A stretch of DNA of 64,000 bases from assembly GCA_039545315.1 (NCBI GenBank), contig BCIM01000001.1:606805-670804 (forward strand), given 5' to 3'. Position 1 is the first letter of the stretch. Each line of letters opens with the position of its first letter. Positions 1-10,755 of the stretch are shown here, one piece after another. The notes under the pieces are model-generated. The model searched no databases. It was not told the DNA's origin and was given only the letters and a program-made list of their open reading frames with translations. The DNA comes from Kondoa malvinella. Its lineage: Eukaryota > Basidiomycota > Agaricostilbomycetes > Agaricostilbales > Kondoaceae. A program made the translations under genes and the position numbers.

Positions 1-2
1 CG

Positions 3-406
3 AGGAAAATCGTGCTTGATCCGAAGACTGGTTTCCCTTCCGTCGCTGAAGAGTCGATCGATGGCGAGGCAGAGCAGGAGGACCCGGCCGAGGATGAGTC
101 GGATAGTAATGAGTCACTAGGCAGTCAAGGTTAGTCGGCAGGTATCACGATGAGCTCTTGCTCATGACATTCATTTGTCCGACCAACAGCACCTAGACAG
201 ACGATCACTCGATCGAAAAAGGAAACAGCAGAAGAGAAGAAAGCTCGCAAGCACGCAGTCAAGGAAGAACGCGCAGCACGGAGAGTTGAGAAAAAGACTA
301 CGAAGCAGACTTTCGACACGGAGCGCAAAAGGCAGAAAGGCGTGATAGATCGTCGCAACCCGTCGGATGTCGCTTCCACTATGCGCGCAAAGGTTGTGCC
401 GCTGTA
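3..406 (+). CDS. LTV1: LTV1, 40S ribosomal subunit assembly factor (3' part)
   Basis: Only the C-terminal part is inside the window; the reading frame is already open at base 3. Exons 3..129 and 190..406 join across a 60-base intron in phase 1. The protein part begins RKIVLDPKTGFPS, runs through an acidic stretch, then gives the basic helix typical of the LTV1 C-terminus (KKETAEEKKARKHAVKEER, followed by RRVEKKTTKQTF). In the known family LTV1 is a non-ribosomal protein of the pre-40S head that is released by casein kinase during late cytoplasmic 40S maturation. The assignment rests on the KARK/K/R-rich tail and the conserved RKIVLDPKTG start of the last region. It converges with NTE1, leaving 148 bases between stop codons. 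Confidence 0.85.
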
Positions 407-554
407 GTGCGCATACCTCTCTTATCTCATTGTACGAGCTACTGCCATGTAATGTATCACTTTATGCGTCTCGCAGCAGGCGAAAGATGGTAGCCGTACT
501 TGTATCCGGTGAATTCGGTATCTCAATGCTATAATACTGTACTGTACAATATAC

Positions 555-3500
555 CTAGATACTTGCCCTTCTGATGCGGTTCCTCTTGCGTACGTGCGAT
601 TCCGATTGTGATGGCGAACCTTCAACTCCTCCTACTTTCGGTAGCTTGTCCTCTTTCTGCCATTTGGCCAGGCATTCCTTTGTATAGTTGTAGCCGACTT
701 CCTGAATTTGATCGAATTTGCCAAAGTCCATAGCTACAACATATGAGCGAAAGAAGAATCACACGAAAGCACAACTCACTGCCAAATTCGGTGACGGGCA
801 TCCGCATATAGAGCACACCTGGAGTGGTCTGCGCTTCTACAAGAGTCTTGACGCTCGACAGACTGCTCATGACCGTCAGCCAGGCGGCACATCAAGTAGA
901 CATTGCTTACTATGTCAGGCGACTTTGAATCTCAGTGATTGATGGTATCTGGCCAGCAGCGGACCATGGGTTCCACCTTTGTATCAAGACCCACCAACCA
1001 GATACCGAGTCGCCAAATTTGCGCGGTGAGGTGTCGTCGATAGAGCCAACATCGACGGCGAAGATGGTGGAAGCGCCTTGCGACATCATGACAGAGACTG
1101 GCAGATTGTCAAAATAGCCACTGAAGCCACATGAGCGATATTTATCGGCTGGTCTATTGAAGTGCTTACCCGTCGACTGTATGTCCGCCGAATCAGTGAA
1201 GGTTCAATGTAGGCAACAGAGGACTCACGTAGCATATCTCCGTCGTCACATAGCGGCGGAAGCAAACCGGCGAGGGACATGCTTGCGCGGATATAGCGCC
1301 AAGCATACCCTGAAGTATGTACTTCCATTCTGCTCCAGGTGATGTTTGTAGTGACTAGGAGACCGCTTAGCGTATTGTGATCATGTTTAAAAGATATCAT
1401 ACCAGCAAAGAACGAGAGCCATAGGTCTTCAATGTGCAGATCGTAAAACGACTTAAAGATACCTCGATTGAACTCGTGCCCAGTAGTGTAAGCCACAACA
1501 GGATATGTCAAGTCTGTCGCACATATGATAAGCCTTCATCCCGAGAAGAGACAGTCACCTACCTGTGATCATGCGCCAAAGCGTACTCAGTCTTCCGCTG
1601 AAGCGTTTCGCTCGACCGTAGGTGGTATACAAGTCGGCATCTCTTGCATACAGGCCACCGATGAATGAACCAATGCTTGTCCCGCCTACCATATCGATCG
1701 GTACGCCATGCTCCAGCAGAGCACGAATAGCTCCGATGTGCGAAAGACCTCTTGCACCACCTCCGCCAAGCACCACACCAACGGATTTGCCGCAAAGTCG
1801 CCGCGCCAGGCGAGCATAGTCGTCAGATAGGCGGTTCTGAGGCGGTTCGATGTTTCGCTTGCGAGTGCGATTGACATAGCGATCGATGCGAACTTGAAAC
1901 TGTTCTCTCATTTTGCGTATTGCTAGAACTGCTGCAGGCTCTTTGAAGAGGGAGGTAGCTTGGGAGTGAGGCACTCCTTCCATTTCGACATGATGAACAG
2001 CATGCACCCAAGGTCTTGCCTGCTGAACGATAAGAAGAGGAGCAGTGGCGGACAATCAACTAACCTGAAGGAAAGGCCGAGTAGTACCAGGTACAACAAA
2101 GCGCTCCGGATGAAGCAGTACAAGCTCTTTTCGCGCTGTCGTCTTCATACCGACCAGCAGTCTCTCGTAGTCGCCAATAGAGGGATCGCCTCCGCCATGC
2201 GCGAGCAGCAAGATGCAGTCGGCTCTTCTGATGCAGGTCTGGGTCCAAGGCGAGCTGACAGTGGTGTCGGCAACGAAGAGCACGATGCGATAATTCTGTT
2301 CTGTTTCGGCTAGCCAACCAGCGAGCTTCAGCTTGCCCATCCGCGTGAAAGCATGTCTGCCCATCACTTGTACTACACTAGCTTGGTTCAGATATGCAGC
2401 TGGTGCGCCATTTTCTTCTAATGCCGATCTTAAGCGATGTGCAAAGTCTGTGACAGGTATATTGGAAGAGACAGGTAGGATGGCGACGGTCTGAAGATAG
2501 TCAGCCTAAGTATCAGCACGAGATACAGTCATGCAGCATACCTTGAGGTTGTAGTTGGACTTGCTAGCATCCATTGCAGCCAGAGTCGAGTTTCCGTTCG
2601 CTTTGGCCTTTTGGTCGACTTCGCTACGGACTCGGGATGCGATGATTCTCGTCATCTGGACTGTAATAGAAGGGTGACGAGTTGCCAAAGCGTTGAATAG
2701 CTGAGCTGGCATTCTGACCAATTCAGTGTCTCGGATAGCATGGAGAGTAGCGGTGCGAGGTGTGGCGGTAATGCAGTCGAGTTCGCCAACACTTTCGCCT
2801 TGACCATACTCGCCCTTAATTTCAACACCGCCAGCTTCTTTCTCCGAAATTGCTCGAAGACGGCCTTGTAGGCACATGTAAAAAGAGTCGGAGCTTTCTC
2901 CTTCGCGATAGATGACTTGGCCAGCGTTGACTTGCATCCATTCCAACGCCAGGTCAATGTGAAGAACTGTAAAAAAGCCAGGACATTAGTCGATTAGTCA
3001 GCTGGAGTCAATCAGTACTGACGTAACGGAGAAATGAGACTGATCAGCCTCTTCGCCAGAGTCAGCAGAACGATGGGTCGGCGATCGACTATGTTCTCCA
3101 GCGCACGGGCAGGTAGAAAGCCGACATAGACATCGGTCTTTGCAGTAATCTCGACATAAGAAGGATAGCCGGTCAACGAAGAGAGGTAACCGGCGATGCC
3201 GCCAGGCTTGACGGAAAACAAGACATTGCGTGATTTGGTCTGCTTTGGCTTCGGCTGATCTGGTTCGACCTTTGTTTTGCCTGGTCTATTGCCAGTTGCT
3301 CGATGAGGACGGGAATCAGACTCGGTTGATGCTGACGACCTTGAGGAGCGAGGTGTTGCTGACCGGGGAGGTGAAGGGTGCGACGGAGTTGACTTGCCAG
3401 GTAGATTCATCACGTCGTCATTGCTCTTCGAAACGTCGAGGAAGCCATCAATTACATAGAACATGCCTGCTCTACTTTGCCCTTCTGTCACCAGAGTGCT

Positions 3501-5650
3501 GCCTTGAGGAAAGTAAAGGATCTCCACTTCATTCTCCAGGTCAGCCATTGATGTCGAGACGAGCGAAGTCGTCATGCTGGATTCATCATCCTTGTTTTGA
3601 GTAGTGAGGAAAGAGAGTGAGCCGAAAGAAGAGTTGAACATTGCTCGCTGCAGAGGACCATCACTAGCGCTCAAGTGGGGTGAGGCCGTAGCGGAAGGTG
3701 GATTGCTTGACCCGCCAGACTGAAGCAGTCCAATAGACTTCGATATGCAGTCCATAACAGCTTCGCGCAAGTCAAAGTCATGCTCTCCAAGTAGGCTGAA
3801 CGCGCGCATGTCGATTCTCGAAGGGTCAGAAGCTGACTCTGCGCGAGGCCTCGGAGTCGGTAGAGCGGAACTGGTGCTGCGAGGCGAGCTACTTTCTGGT
3901 GAGCTGGACAAACTTGTGCTTAGCCGATCGCCAGACAAAGATCGCTGCAAGTTTGTGCTTGATTTTAAACGAAGTTTGATACCGTCCAAAGGCCGAGCTG
4001 GGGTAGCTGTGTTGTGCCGACTCGGTCGTCTAGCACCCATCGGCGGCGATTCTGGACCGAGGTTGAAGTAGTCGTCCGACTCATCACTCGAGTCTCGCAT
4101 GCGAGTGTCTGGCACAAAACGTTGTCGCAGCTTGTGCATGCCTCCAGACAGATAAAAGTCAGGCGGTAAAGAGTAGCAAGCGAGTTCATTAATAGCCTTT
4201 TCGGTTCCGACAATCTCTTTGGTCAAGCCTAGGTATTTGTGAGCGGTCAGAAGAGTGACTCTGGATAGGCGAGTAAGGATGACTTGAACGATATGGGCGG
4301 CAGCATTTGGGAACTTCTTTGTCAAGCGACGGAATGCTTCAGCTGGAATGACGGCCAAAGTAGTATCGACCGTAGCTCTGGCGATAATGTGGTCGTTATG
4401 ACCTAGAGGTAGCTTGCTGCGGGACTTTCGGCTAGCAGGCGGCGGATCATCATCGATAGCTGAAGCAGAACTTGGAATGTGATTCGGGTCCAGATGCACC
4501 CCATCAGGCGAGTGATCTGCTCTGAAACCACCGGGCAGATGGTCCACGTCGCCGTTGACCGTCGCTTCCGAGGACGATCTATCTGATAGAGACGAATCTC
4601 TTCTTATTCTAGGTGCCAGCTCATCACGACTAAGCCGAGCGGCGAAACTGCTAGGTCCAGGCGGTCTGCGTTCTCTCCTCTTCCTAGATGGAAACCCATC
4701 TTCCAAATCAAAGCTAGTCACATCATGATCTGCCGCCCGTTCTCTTTGTTTGAGCGCGGCCGCACTGAGCTGGAAATGCTCCTCGGCGCTAGGCGTGTTG
4801 TGCCCGCTTTCTTCATATCTTAATTTGACATCTTCTGTGAACAGGCGTAGAATTGTGAACAAGCTACTGAGGGTACCACCGCTTTTTACTTCGTTTAGCA
4901 ATTGCAAATTCGTGTCTTCCGCAGCTTCATTATCCTCGTCAAAATGGTGACTAGACTTGGGTGCTTTGTGCTGGACGAAGACTTGTACAGAACCGTCGAC
5001 AACAATGTAGAAAGAGGGATCCGAATCCAAGGATAGAGTATCTCCGGCTACCAGTCGCTTCGTCTGCAGATATCGAGCCAACTCGTGGAAGACGGGTTTC
5101 TCGAGGTAACCAAAGACTTTGATTGCAGACACTACAGAGCGGTTTAGCCTTGTAGAACAAAAATACTGAGTGCTTACAGAACTCGTCAAGATAGTTTGAA
5201 AAGCCAGCGCCTTGAGCCTCTTCTGTTGCGACGTCGGGATGCAGGTCGAACTTCTCGTCTTTGGCCAGAGGCAGATCTTTAAGCTTTGTATAGCGATTCA
5301 AGTAGGTGATCTTGATTGCTAAAGAGAGACCACCACAGAATAGCAGAAACAGGACAATGATCTTCTGGAAGTCTAAGAACGGCACAATTCAGCGTGCTGA
5401 CAGACGCTTCGCAGGCGAGGCAACCGAAGCGTACTGAATTCAAGTGTAATAACGCCAGAGTAAGACAAGACAGCCAAAGCAAAGCGAGGAACTGGGCATT
5501 ACGTCAAGATAGGACTGCAAGCTTCGAACGCGATGGCTGACTTTGGTAGGTGACCAACGTCAAGAGCCACACGATGACACGCGAGATGGTCGCAATAATG
5601 AGCCAGGAGCTGCTCGAGCTGCGGACTACAGTATCTTGAAGCGTGTCCAT
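555..5650 (-). CDS. NTE1: NTE1, lysophospholipase (neuropathy target esterase family)
   Basis: Thirteen exons, minus strand: 5650..5542, 5491..5435, 5372..5178, 5131..3023, 2966..2542, 2490..2065, 2022..1563, 1513..1403, 1354..1229, 1176..1170, 1120..911, 862..780, 733..555. They sum to 4497 bases, 1498 residues, the usual size of fungal NTE1. Two hydrophobic N-terminal segments are followed by cyclic-nucleotide-binding-like domains ([13 protein letters not shown]; a second copy; [22 protein letters not shown]) and a C-terminal patatin domain. The oxyanion motif GGGGARG, the nucleophile in GTSIG (Ser about 1223) and the DGG motif (Asp about 1341) are present. Family knowledge: an ER membrane serine esterase that deacylates phosphatidylcholine. 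The DGG aspartate codon lies on a 7-base exon. The start is chosen at 5650 because it opens the membrane segment that other NTE1 proteins carry. Confidence 0.95.
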
Positions 5651-6641
5651 TGCAACTTCGACAGGACGAGTCGTTGCTTCAACCGCCGGAGACGAGCAGG
5701 TATCGAAGTCTAGGGTATCTCAAGCCTATAGGCGAGCGCAGGCCATCTCTCAGTCACAGGTGTTATCCGACTTTGGCTGTTTGCCTCAAACGCTTGCAGG
5801 TCGAAATGCTTCTTGACCCAGGATAGCGATGTCATGTGTGAAATTTCACACTCGTACACCAGCGGGGTCCTATGTCATCCGGTATAGCCGCGCTGTGGAT
5901 TAAAGAGGAGTATGGCATTACCACTCGAAAATTGGCTGCGCCCAAACCGAAGTGGCTGGCTGGTGGTGTCGACTGAAAGCCGCTCCCGAAACTTGGCCTG
6001 CTTCGACAGAGCACAAGCATTCATCGTATGTCGGGATGATGAGGACGTCTTGGCCTCTTTTGCGCTAGTCACTCGCCAAATGCTCGAAAGTATGTTCTTC
6101 GAGCCTGCAGTCGACCGGCTATCCTCGTCTCCTTTTATCAGTCACGACAGCGCAAGCTAAGGCATCGGCTGGATACACGGACCTCCTGCTTGTGCGATAC
6201 ATTTGAAGATAATCGATCAAGCACGTTTCGTTTGGCATCGACGCCAGCCAATCATTCAAAAGGTCAATAAGGAGCTGCTTGCACGGTGACGACGCGTCTT
6301 ATCATCCAATTATTGAAAGAAACGGCTGCTGTTACTGCTTCTGCCAAGGCCCTTCGATTCCTCTTGCCTGAACTCGAACAAGCTGCAATCCATGACTACT
6401 TTTACGGTCAAGCTGAACTCTTCGTTTTCTCTGCTATCTTTATTATGCAGTCAGCCTGCTAGATCGATCGCAGTAGCCTTGTTGTTGGCGGCTTTTTATA
6501 CTTTGTCTCTCCTTCAGGGCGGATCTCTCTTCTTTCCCACGCCATCGCATGGCGGGCGGGCATCGCAGCCTTTGTCTCTCCTATAACTCGAACCATTGGT
6601 TCTTTTGTTTCCCATTATCTTCCTTTCTGCAACAGTTCGAC
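5651..6641. other. intergenic region, divergent NTE1 and secreted-protein promoters
   Basis: About 990 bases between two divergent start codons. Short open frames on both strands have no family signature. The region near 6390-6640 is pyrimidine-rich on the plus strand and probably belongs to the promoter or 5' leader of the downstream gene. A 64-codon open frame starts at 6392; I treat it as chance or an upstream frame. Confidence 0.5.
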
Positions 6642-7649
6642 ATGCTTTTCCGTCCAATTTTCTTCGCCTTATCTCTCGCGCTTTCAGTCTGGGCTGAGCC
6701 AATCCGTAGAACCACCACCCTTGTGCCTCTAGCCAAGCGACGCGCTGTAGAGGCCCCAACGCGTGTTCAAGGCATTCCAGCTATTCGCCAGCGACAATTC
6801 AGACCTCAGGCTGTAAAGGCAAAACGAGGAGATGCTGTCTGCCAGCCTTTACCTTCGGGTTTGTGTAGTGGAGCCAAGTGAGTCTTGCCACTGGGCTCTA
6901 TCGTCAGCTGTTGACCTTGCCGTTAGTTGCGAATTTTGTTCGACACGAAGTAAGGGCTCGCATCGAATGTTGCACATCCGTCGTCTGATCTCTCTTCTTC
7001 TTCTTATCTATAGGCGGATGTGTCAACACTATGACCAACGCCAGCAATTGTGGCTCGTGTGGTTCCCGTTGCGCTGCACAGCAAACTTGTGAGTCTTACA
7101 CCTAGTTTTGGCTTTCTCGTTAAGAAATGTCTCTAGGTTCTGGTGGCACTTGTCTCTGTCGTATGTTTCTATCCTAAACCTTCACTGCCATGCATCTTAT
7201 GATGCTGCGATCAACAGCCAACAACCAACCTATAGGTACTACGGACGAGACAGACGGTAATCGAAGCAAGTACGTTGTGAATGCTGGTGACTGCACCTTC
7301 AAGCTGATTCTTCTCAAGCTGTGGTTTCTGCACCAACGACTGTGAAGGGAACCCCTGCTACAAGGGTCTGTGCTCGTACACGAATAACAATTGCGAAGCT
7401 CCAAGTAAGCAGTCCTATCACAGAGCCACTGTCGTTTGAGCTCAACTTTCCTGCAGACTCTTTCATCTGCTCGGTGAAGACTGCGAATGGCCAGTATTGC
7501 GCATGCTCCGTAAGCTGTATCCACTTTCAGGTGCTATCTCTTAGCTAAACTTTGGCTAGAATTCGCCAACCGGAGGCGTGGATGCCAGTGGCAACACCAT
7601 CACCTACTGTGAGAATGGATGCAGCACAGCTTTTGGATACTGTCTGTAG
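6642..7649 (+). CDS. secreted cysteine-rich protein, 206 residues
   Basis: Eight exons: 6642..6877, 6927..6949, 7014..7088, 7137..7160, 7236..7269, 7319..7404, 7457..7509, 7560..7649; 621 bases, all phases close. A clear signal peptide (MLFRPIFFALSLALSVWA) is followed by a basic segment with possible Kex2-type KR sites (LAKRR, KAKRG) and a mature part with 23 cysteines spaced as short loops (SNCGSCGSRCAAQQTC, CSGGTCLC, SNCGFCTNDC). This spacing resembles the Cys-loop repeats found in many fungal and plant secreted proteins, but I do not recognise a named family. The mature protein is probably a disulphide-rich extracellular or cell-wall protein after propeptide cleavage. Exons of 23, 24 and 34 bases are unusual; the 23-base exon is required to keep the cysteine frame. 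Confidence 0.75.
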
Positions 7650-8051
7650 TAGGACCCATCAGAGGCAATTCAAGTGTTTGGGCGTGGGAAACTGGGTTCA
7701 TCTCATTATCTTCATCTGTACGGGGCATTACGTCTGTCTGTTAGCTTCAATGAATATCTAGAGGGTTGTTTGCTTGCATTCGCTACCCACTTCTGTCGCC
7801 AAGACCTTTGCAAATCGTAAAGCCCAGTTATATTGCACATTGCAAGTAGTAGTACAGCGAGATTATCATTATGCACAGCTAAAAATGATGAAGGGGGTAT
7901 TAATTTAATACAAGCACGGGAATCAATGCAGTCCAATCCTTTGGTCGATACTTCCACAGCTTCCTTGACTTGATATGTAGATGACTGTTCTCGTTCAGCG
8001 ATTCAAGATAGTACAGAACAGGATGTTTAGGTATTGTGTTGGAAGAAGCGA
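7650..8051. other. intergenic region between convergent genes
   Basis: About 400 AT-richer bases holding the 3' ends of the Cys-rich gene and the GCK kinase. I see no gene or structured RNA in it. Confidence 0.5.
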
Positions 8052-10096
8052 TTAGCCGCCTCGTTCGGAGCCGCTGTCGACCCGCTCGACGCTATCGATG
8101 ATGTCTGCAATATTGTCAGAACGGAGCTTGCATGTACAAAATGGAACATACCTGCTACAAAGACATTGATCAGTCCAGGGATATCCGTCTCGGCCTCTTC
8201 TATCGCTCTTCGAAACTTGTACAGCGACGTTCTAGCCTTGTTGTTAGTGATTCGATTTGCTATCTGTGCGCATTCAGATCTGCTTAGTTCTGTACCGAAC
8301 ATGACGTTTCTGACACGCACCGAATCCAAAACAGGCAAAACAACGGTATCCAGCAAATGCTGTTCCTCTTCGTCCTCATCTTCACCACTGCTCTGTTTCG
8401 GATGCCCATTCGTCCCTTTAGCAGCAGCAGCACTCTCATCGCTTCTCTCCCTCGAGTGGACAGGCGGAGCAGCTCTTCTTACAGTACCCTCAAAGGAATC
8501 AGAGGATGGTTCCCTTGCATTTGATTTAGGTGGAATAGGCGGTCCAGCAGCGTAATCTCGACTTGTGACACCTGTTGCGTGAACTGGAGCAGGTTGAACA
8601 GTTTGATGTGCGCGAGGTAGAGCTGTTGCTGTTGGATGAGTGGGTTGATGTCGGACTGTTCCGCGCGTTGATCGGACAGACTTCATCGTTCTGATGGTGC
8701 CAAAGTCCCATAAGTCGTCTTGTAGTCCATCACTTTGCAAACAATCAGTCTCGAACACCTCAAAGAGGCAAAGACAGGGGACGCACTCGTCATCATCATC
8801 CGAGTTACGGCTGTCTTCTTCTGCTCGCTCTCCACCATCCACACGCCAACGCTCATGCCGCTCAATCAATTCAGTAAGGTAAGAAGTCTTCTTTGCGCCT
8901 TTGATGAACCGATGTTTCAAAAGCTCTTTAGCTGTAGGTCGCTGTTGGTCCAGGAAAAAAGCGATCAGTCTCAGAGCAGAATGGCTCTTTATTCGACTCA
9001 CATTAAGTGGATCTCGCTGTAAGCACAGACCGACGAATTCGCGGAATGGTTTGGAAAACGCGTTGGCATCTAGTTGAGGTGGTGCATTCTTCGGTATCAA
9101 GAACAGGACCTATGCGTTAAAGAAATCCATTCAGAGATCTCCAGAACTCTGCAGCAAGCCTTTACGCACCTTCATAGGATGCAATTCAGCATAAGGTGGT
9201 TCTCCCTTTGCCATCTCGATCGCAGTCTGTTACAATGTCATTGATGGAATCAGCTTCGTTCTCACTTCTATGAAGAGCGACTGACGATGCCCAAACTCCA
9301 GATATCAGCTTTGGAGTCATACCCGCTCTGCTTGATGACTTCTGGACTCATCCAATACGGCGTTCCGACAAAGGTATTCTTCTTTGCGACCGTAGCAGTA
9401 AGTTGACCACTGACGCCAAAATCAGCCAGCTTGACATCGCCCGTAGCAGATAAGAGGATGTTGGCTGCTTTGATATCTCGATGGAGTTTGCCTTGGGCGT
9501 GCAGGTATTCTAGCCCTTTAAGTAATTCGCGAACGACTATTGCGATTTCTTCTTCTCGAAATACGCCGGGTTTCATCTGTCAAAACGATATCCGATCCAT
9601 CAGCCAAAGCTGGAAGACAGGATGATCGACTGACCAGATCACTACAACTCCCACCAGAACAATACTCCATAACGATCCACAGACTTGTACCCTTCAAGAA
9701 ACTGCCATAATACCTCGTCACATGATTACTATCCAACTGAGACAAGATCGCAATCTCCTGTTGAATGTCTTCGACTTCATCTTCGGCAATTTCCAAATCA
9801 ATCACTTTAATCGCGACTGGTTTTCTTGTTCGTTTGTCATAGCCTTTATAGACTTCGCCAAAAGAACCTTTGCCTATTCTATCTTGGCGGACGTAGAATT
9901 CTTCAGGGTCGGCATTTTGCCCATAGGACGAAGGTGCGGTTGATGTTGCTGACGAGGCGATCGAGGCACTGGAGCCGGATGAGAGGTAGGAAGTGCGCGG
10001 CGAGTCGCACATGGGTGAAGCGGGTAATGGGTAGGATGATGCGGTTGTGCGCGGTGAAGAAGAGTTGTTGGTTCGGAAAGAGGGTGAGCGCATCAT
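8052..10096 (-). CDS. Ste20-related protein kinase, germinal-centre kinase group (GCK-III-like)
   Basis: Seven exons: 10096..9635, 9576..9286, 9226..9170, 9109..9002, 8941..8787, 8732..8152, 8104..8052; 1707 bases, 568 residues. A Ser-rich leader of about 65 residues precedes a complete kinase domain: glycine loop [11 protein letters not shown] (about 75), VAIKV lysine, HRDIKAAN (catalytic Asp about 188), DFG (about 206) and the Ste20 signature [10 protein letters not shown]. The C-terminal half is low in complexity, Pro and Ser rich, with an acidic run, and ends in a short helical segment ([15 protein letters not shown]). Family knowledge: fungal members such as Kic1/Nak1/Don3/Sid1 act in septation and polarity signalling; I cannot tell which orthologue this is. 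A 54-base intron at 8733..8786 keeps the frame whether or not it is spliced. Confidence 0.88.
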
Positions 10097-10755
10097 TGTT
10101 TCTCTCTTGATATATCGTACTTGTTCTGATTATCTGTGGGAATCGTCGAGACCAATATGAGACGAGCGAACGTCACGAGCAGCAGACTACCCACGTGTGA
10201 CAGACAGAGCTGAAGGAATATGAGAGCCGCTTGATCAAGATTGAAGAAATAAGCTCGCGCTACGAATCTGACGAATGACACTGCAAAGCGTGACCACCAA
10301 AACGAAAACAGGAGATCCGTGCCAACTTGCTTTGTCCGACGAGCTTTTTACGAGCCGTAATGCGGGGAGAGAGAGCGAAGAGAAGAAAACTTTGTGCAGC
10401 GGCTGTGTTTTCTCTTATGTAGGCGCTGATTGTATGGCAAGAGCTTCGCCCAAAGACGAGAATGTCACCAAAGAGGAGCAGGCGTGGGAGTTTGCTCAAA
10501 GCGATTCGACTGCCTGATGACGTCTAGATGAAGGGGTATCTGCGAGCTGGCGGCCAGGTCCTGGCTGGTATAGAGAGACGTCGCGCTTTGAGGGAGAGAG
10601 TTGAGAGGCGAGATTGTTTACCACAGAATGTGTGAAATGTGAGTCTGTGATCTTGCGTGAAATGTCTAACACGGGATAGATCTTTGGTGAACCAGTTGCA
10701 GTTTGCCTCTGTTACTCAAACCACCTTGTACTGACATTCTCTACAGCGCCTCACC
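10097..10755. other. shared divergent promoter region, kinase and GEN1-like nuclease
   Basis: About 660 bases between two divergent start codons. No supported coding exon. It should hold both promoters and 5' leaders. Confidence 0.5.

Noticed and set aside
6392..6586. 64-codon hydrophobic frame as a small secreted protein
   Set aside because: Lies in the leader region of the Cys-rich gene, with no splice join to it and no other support.
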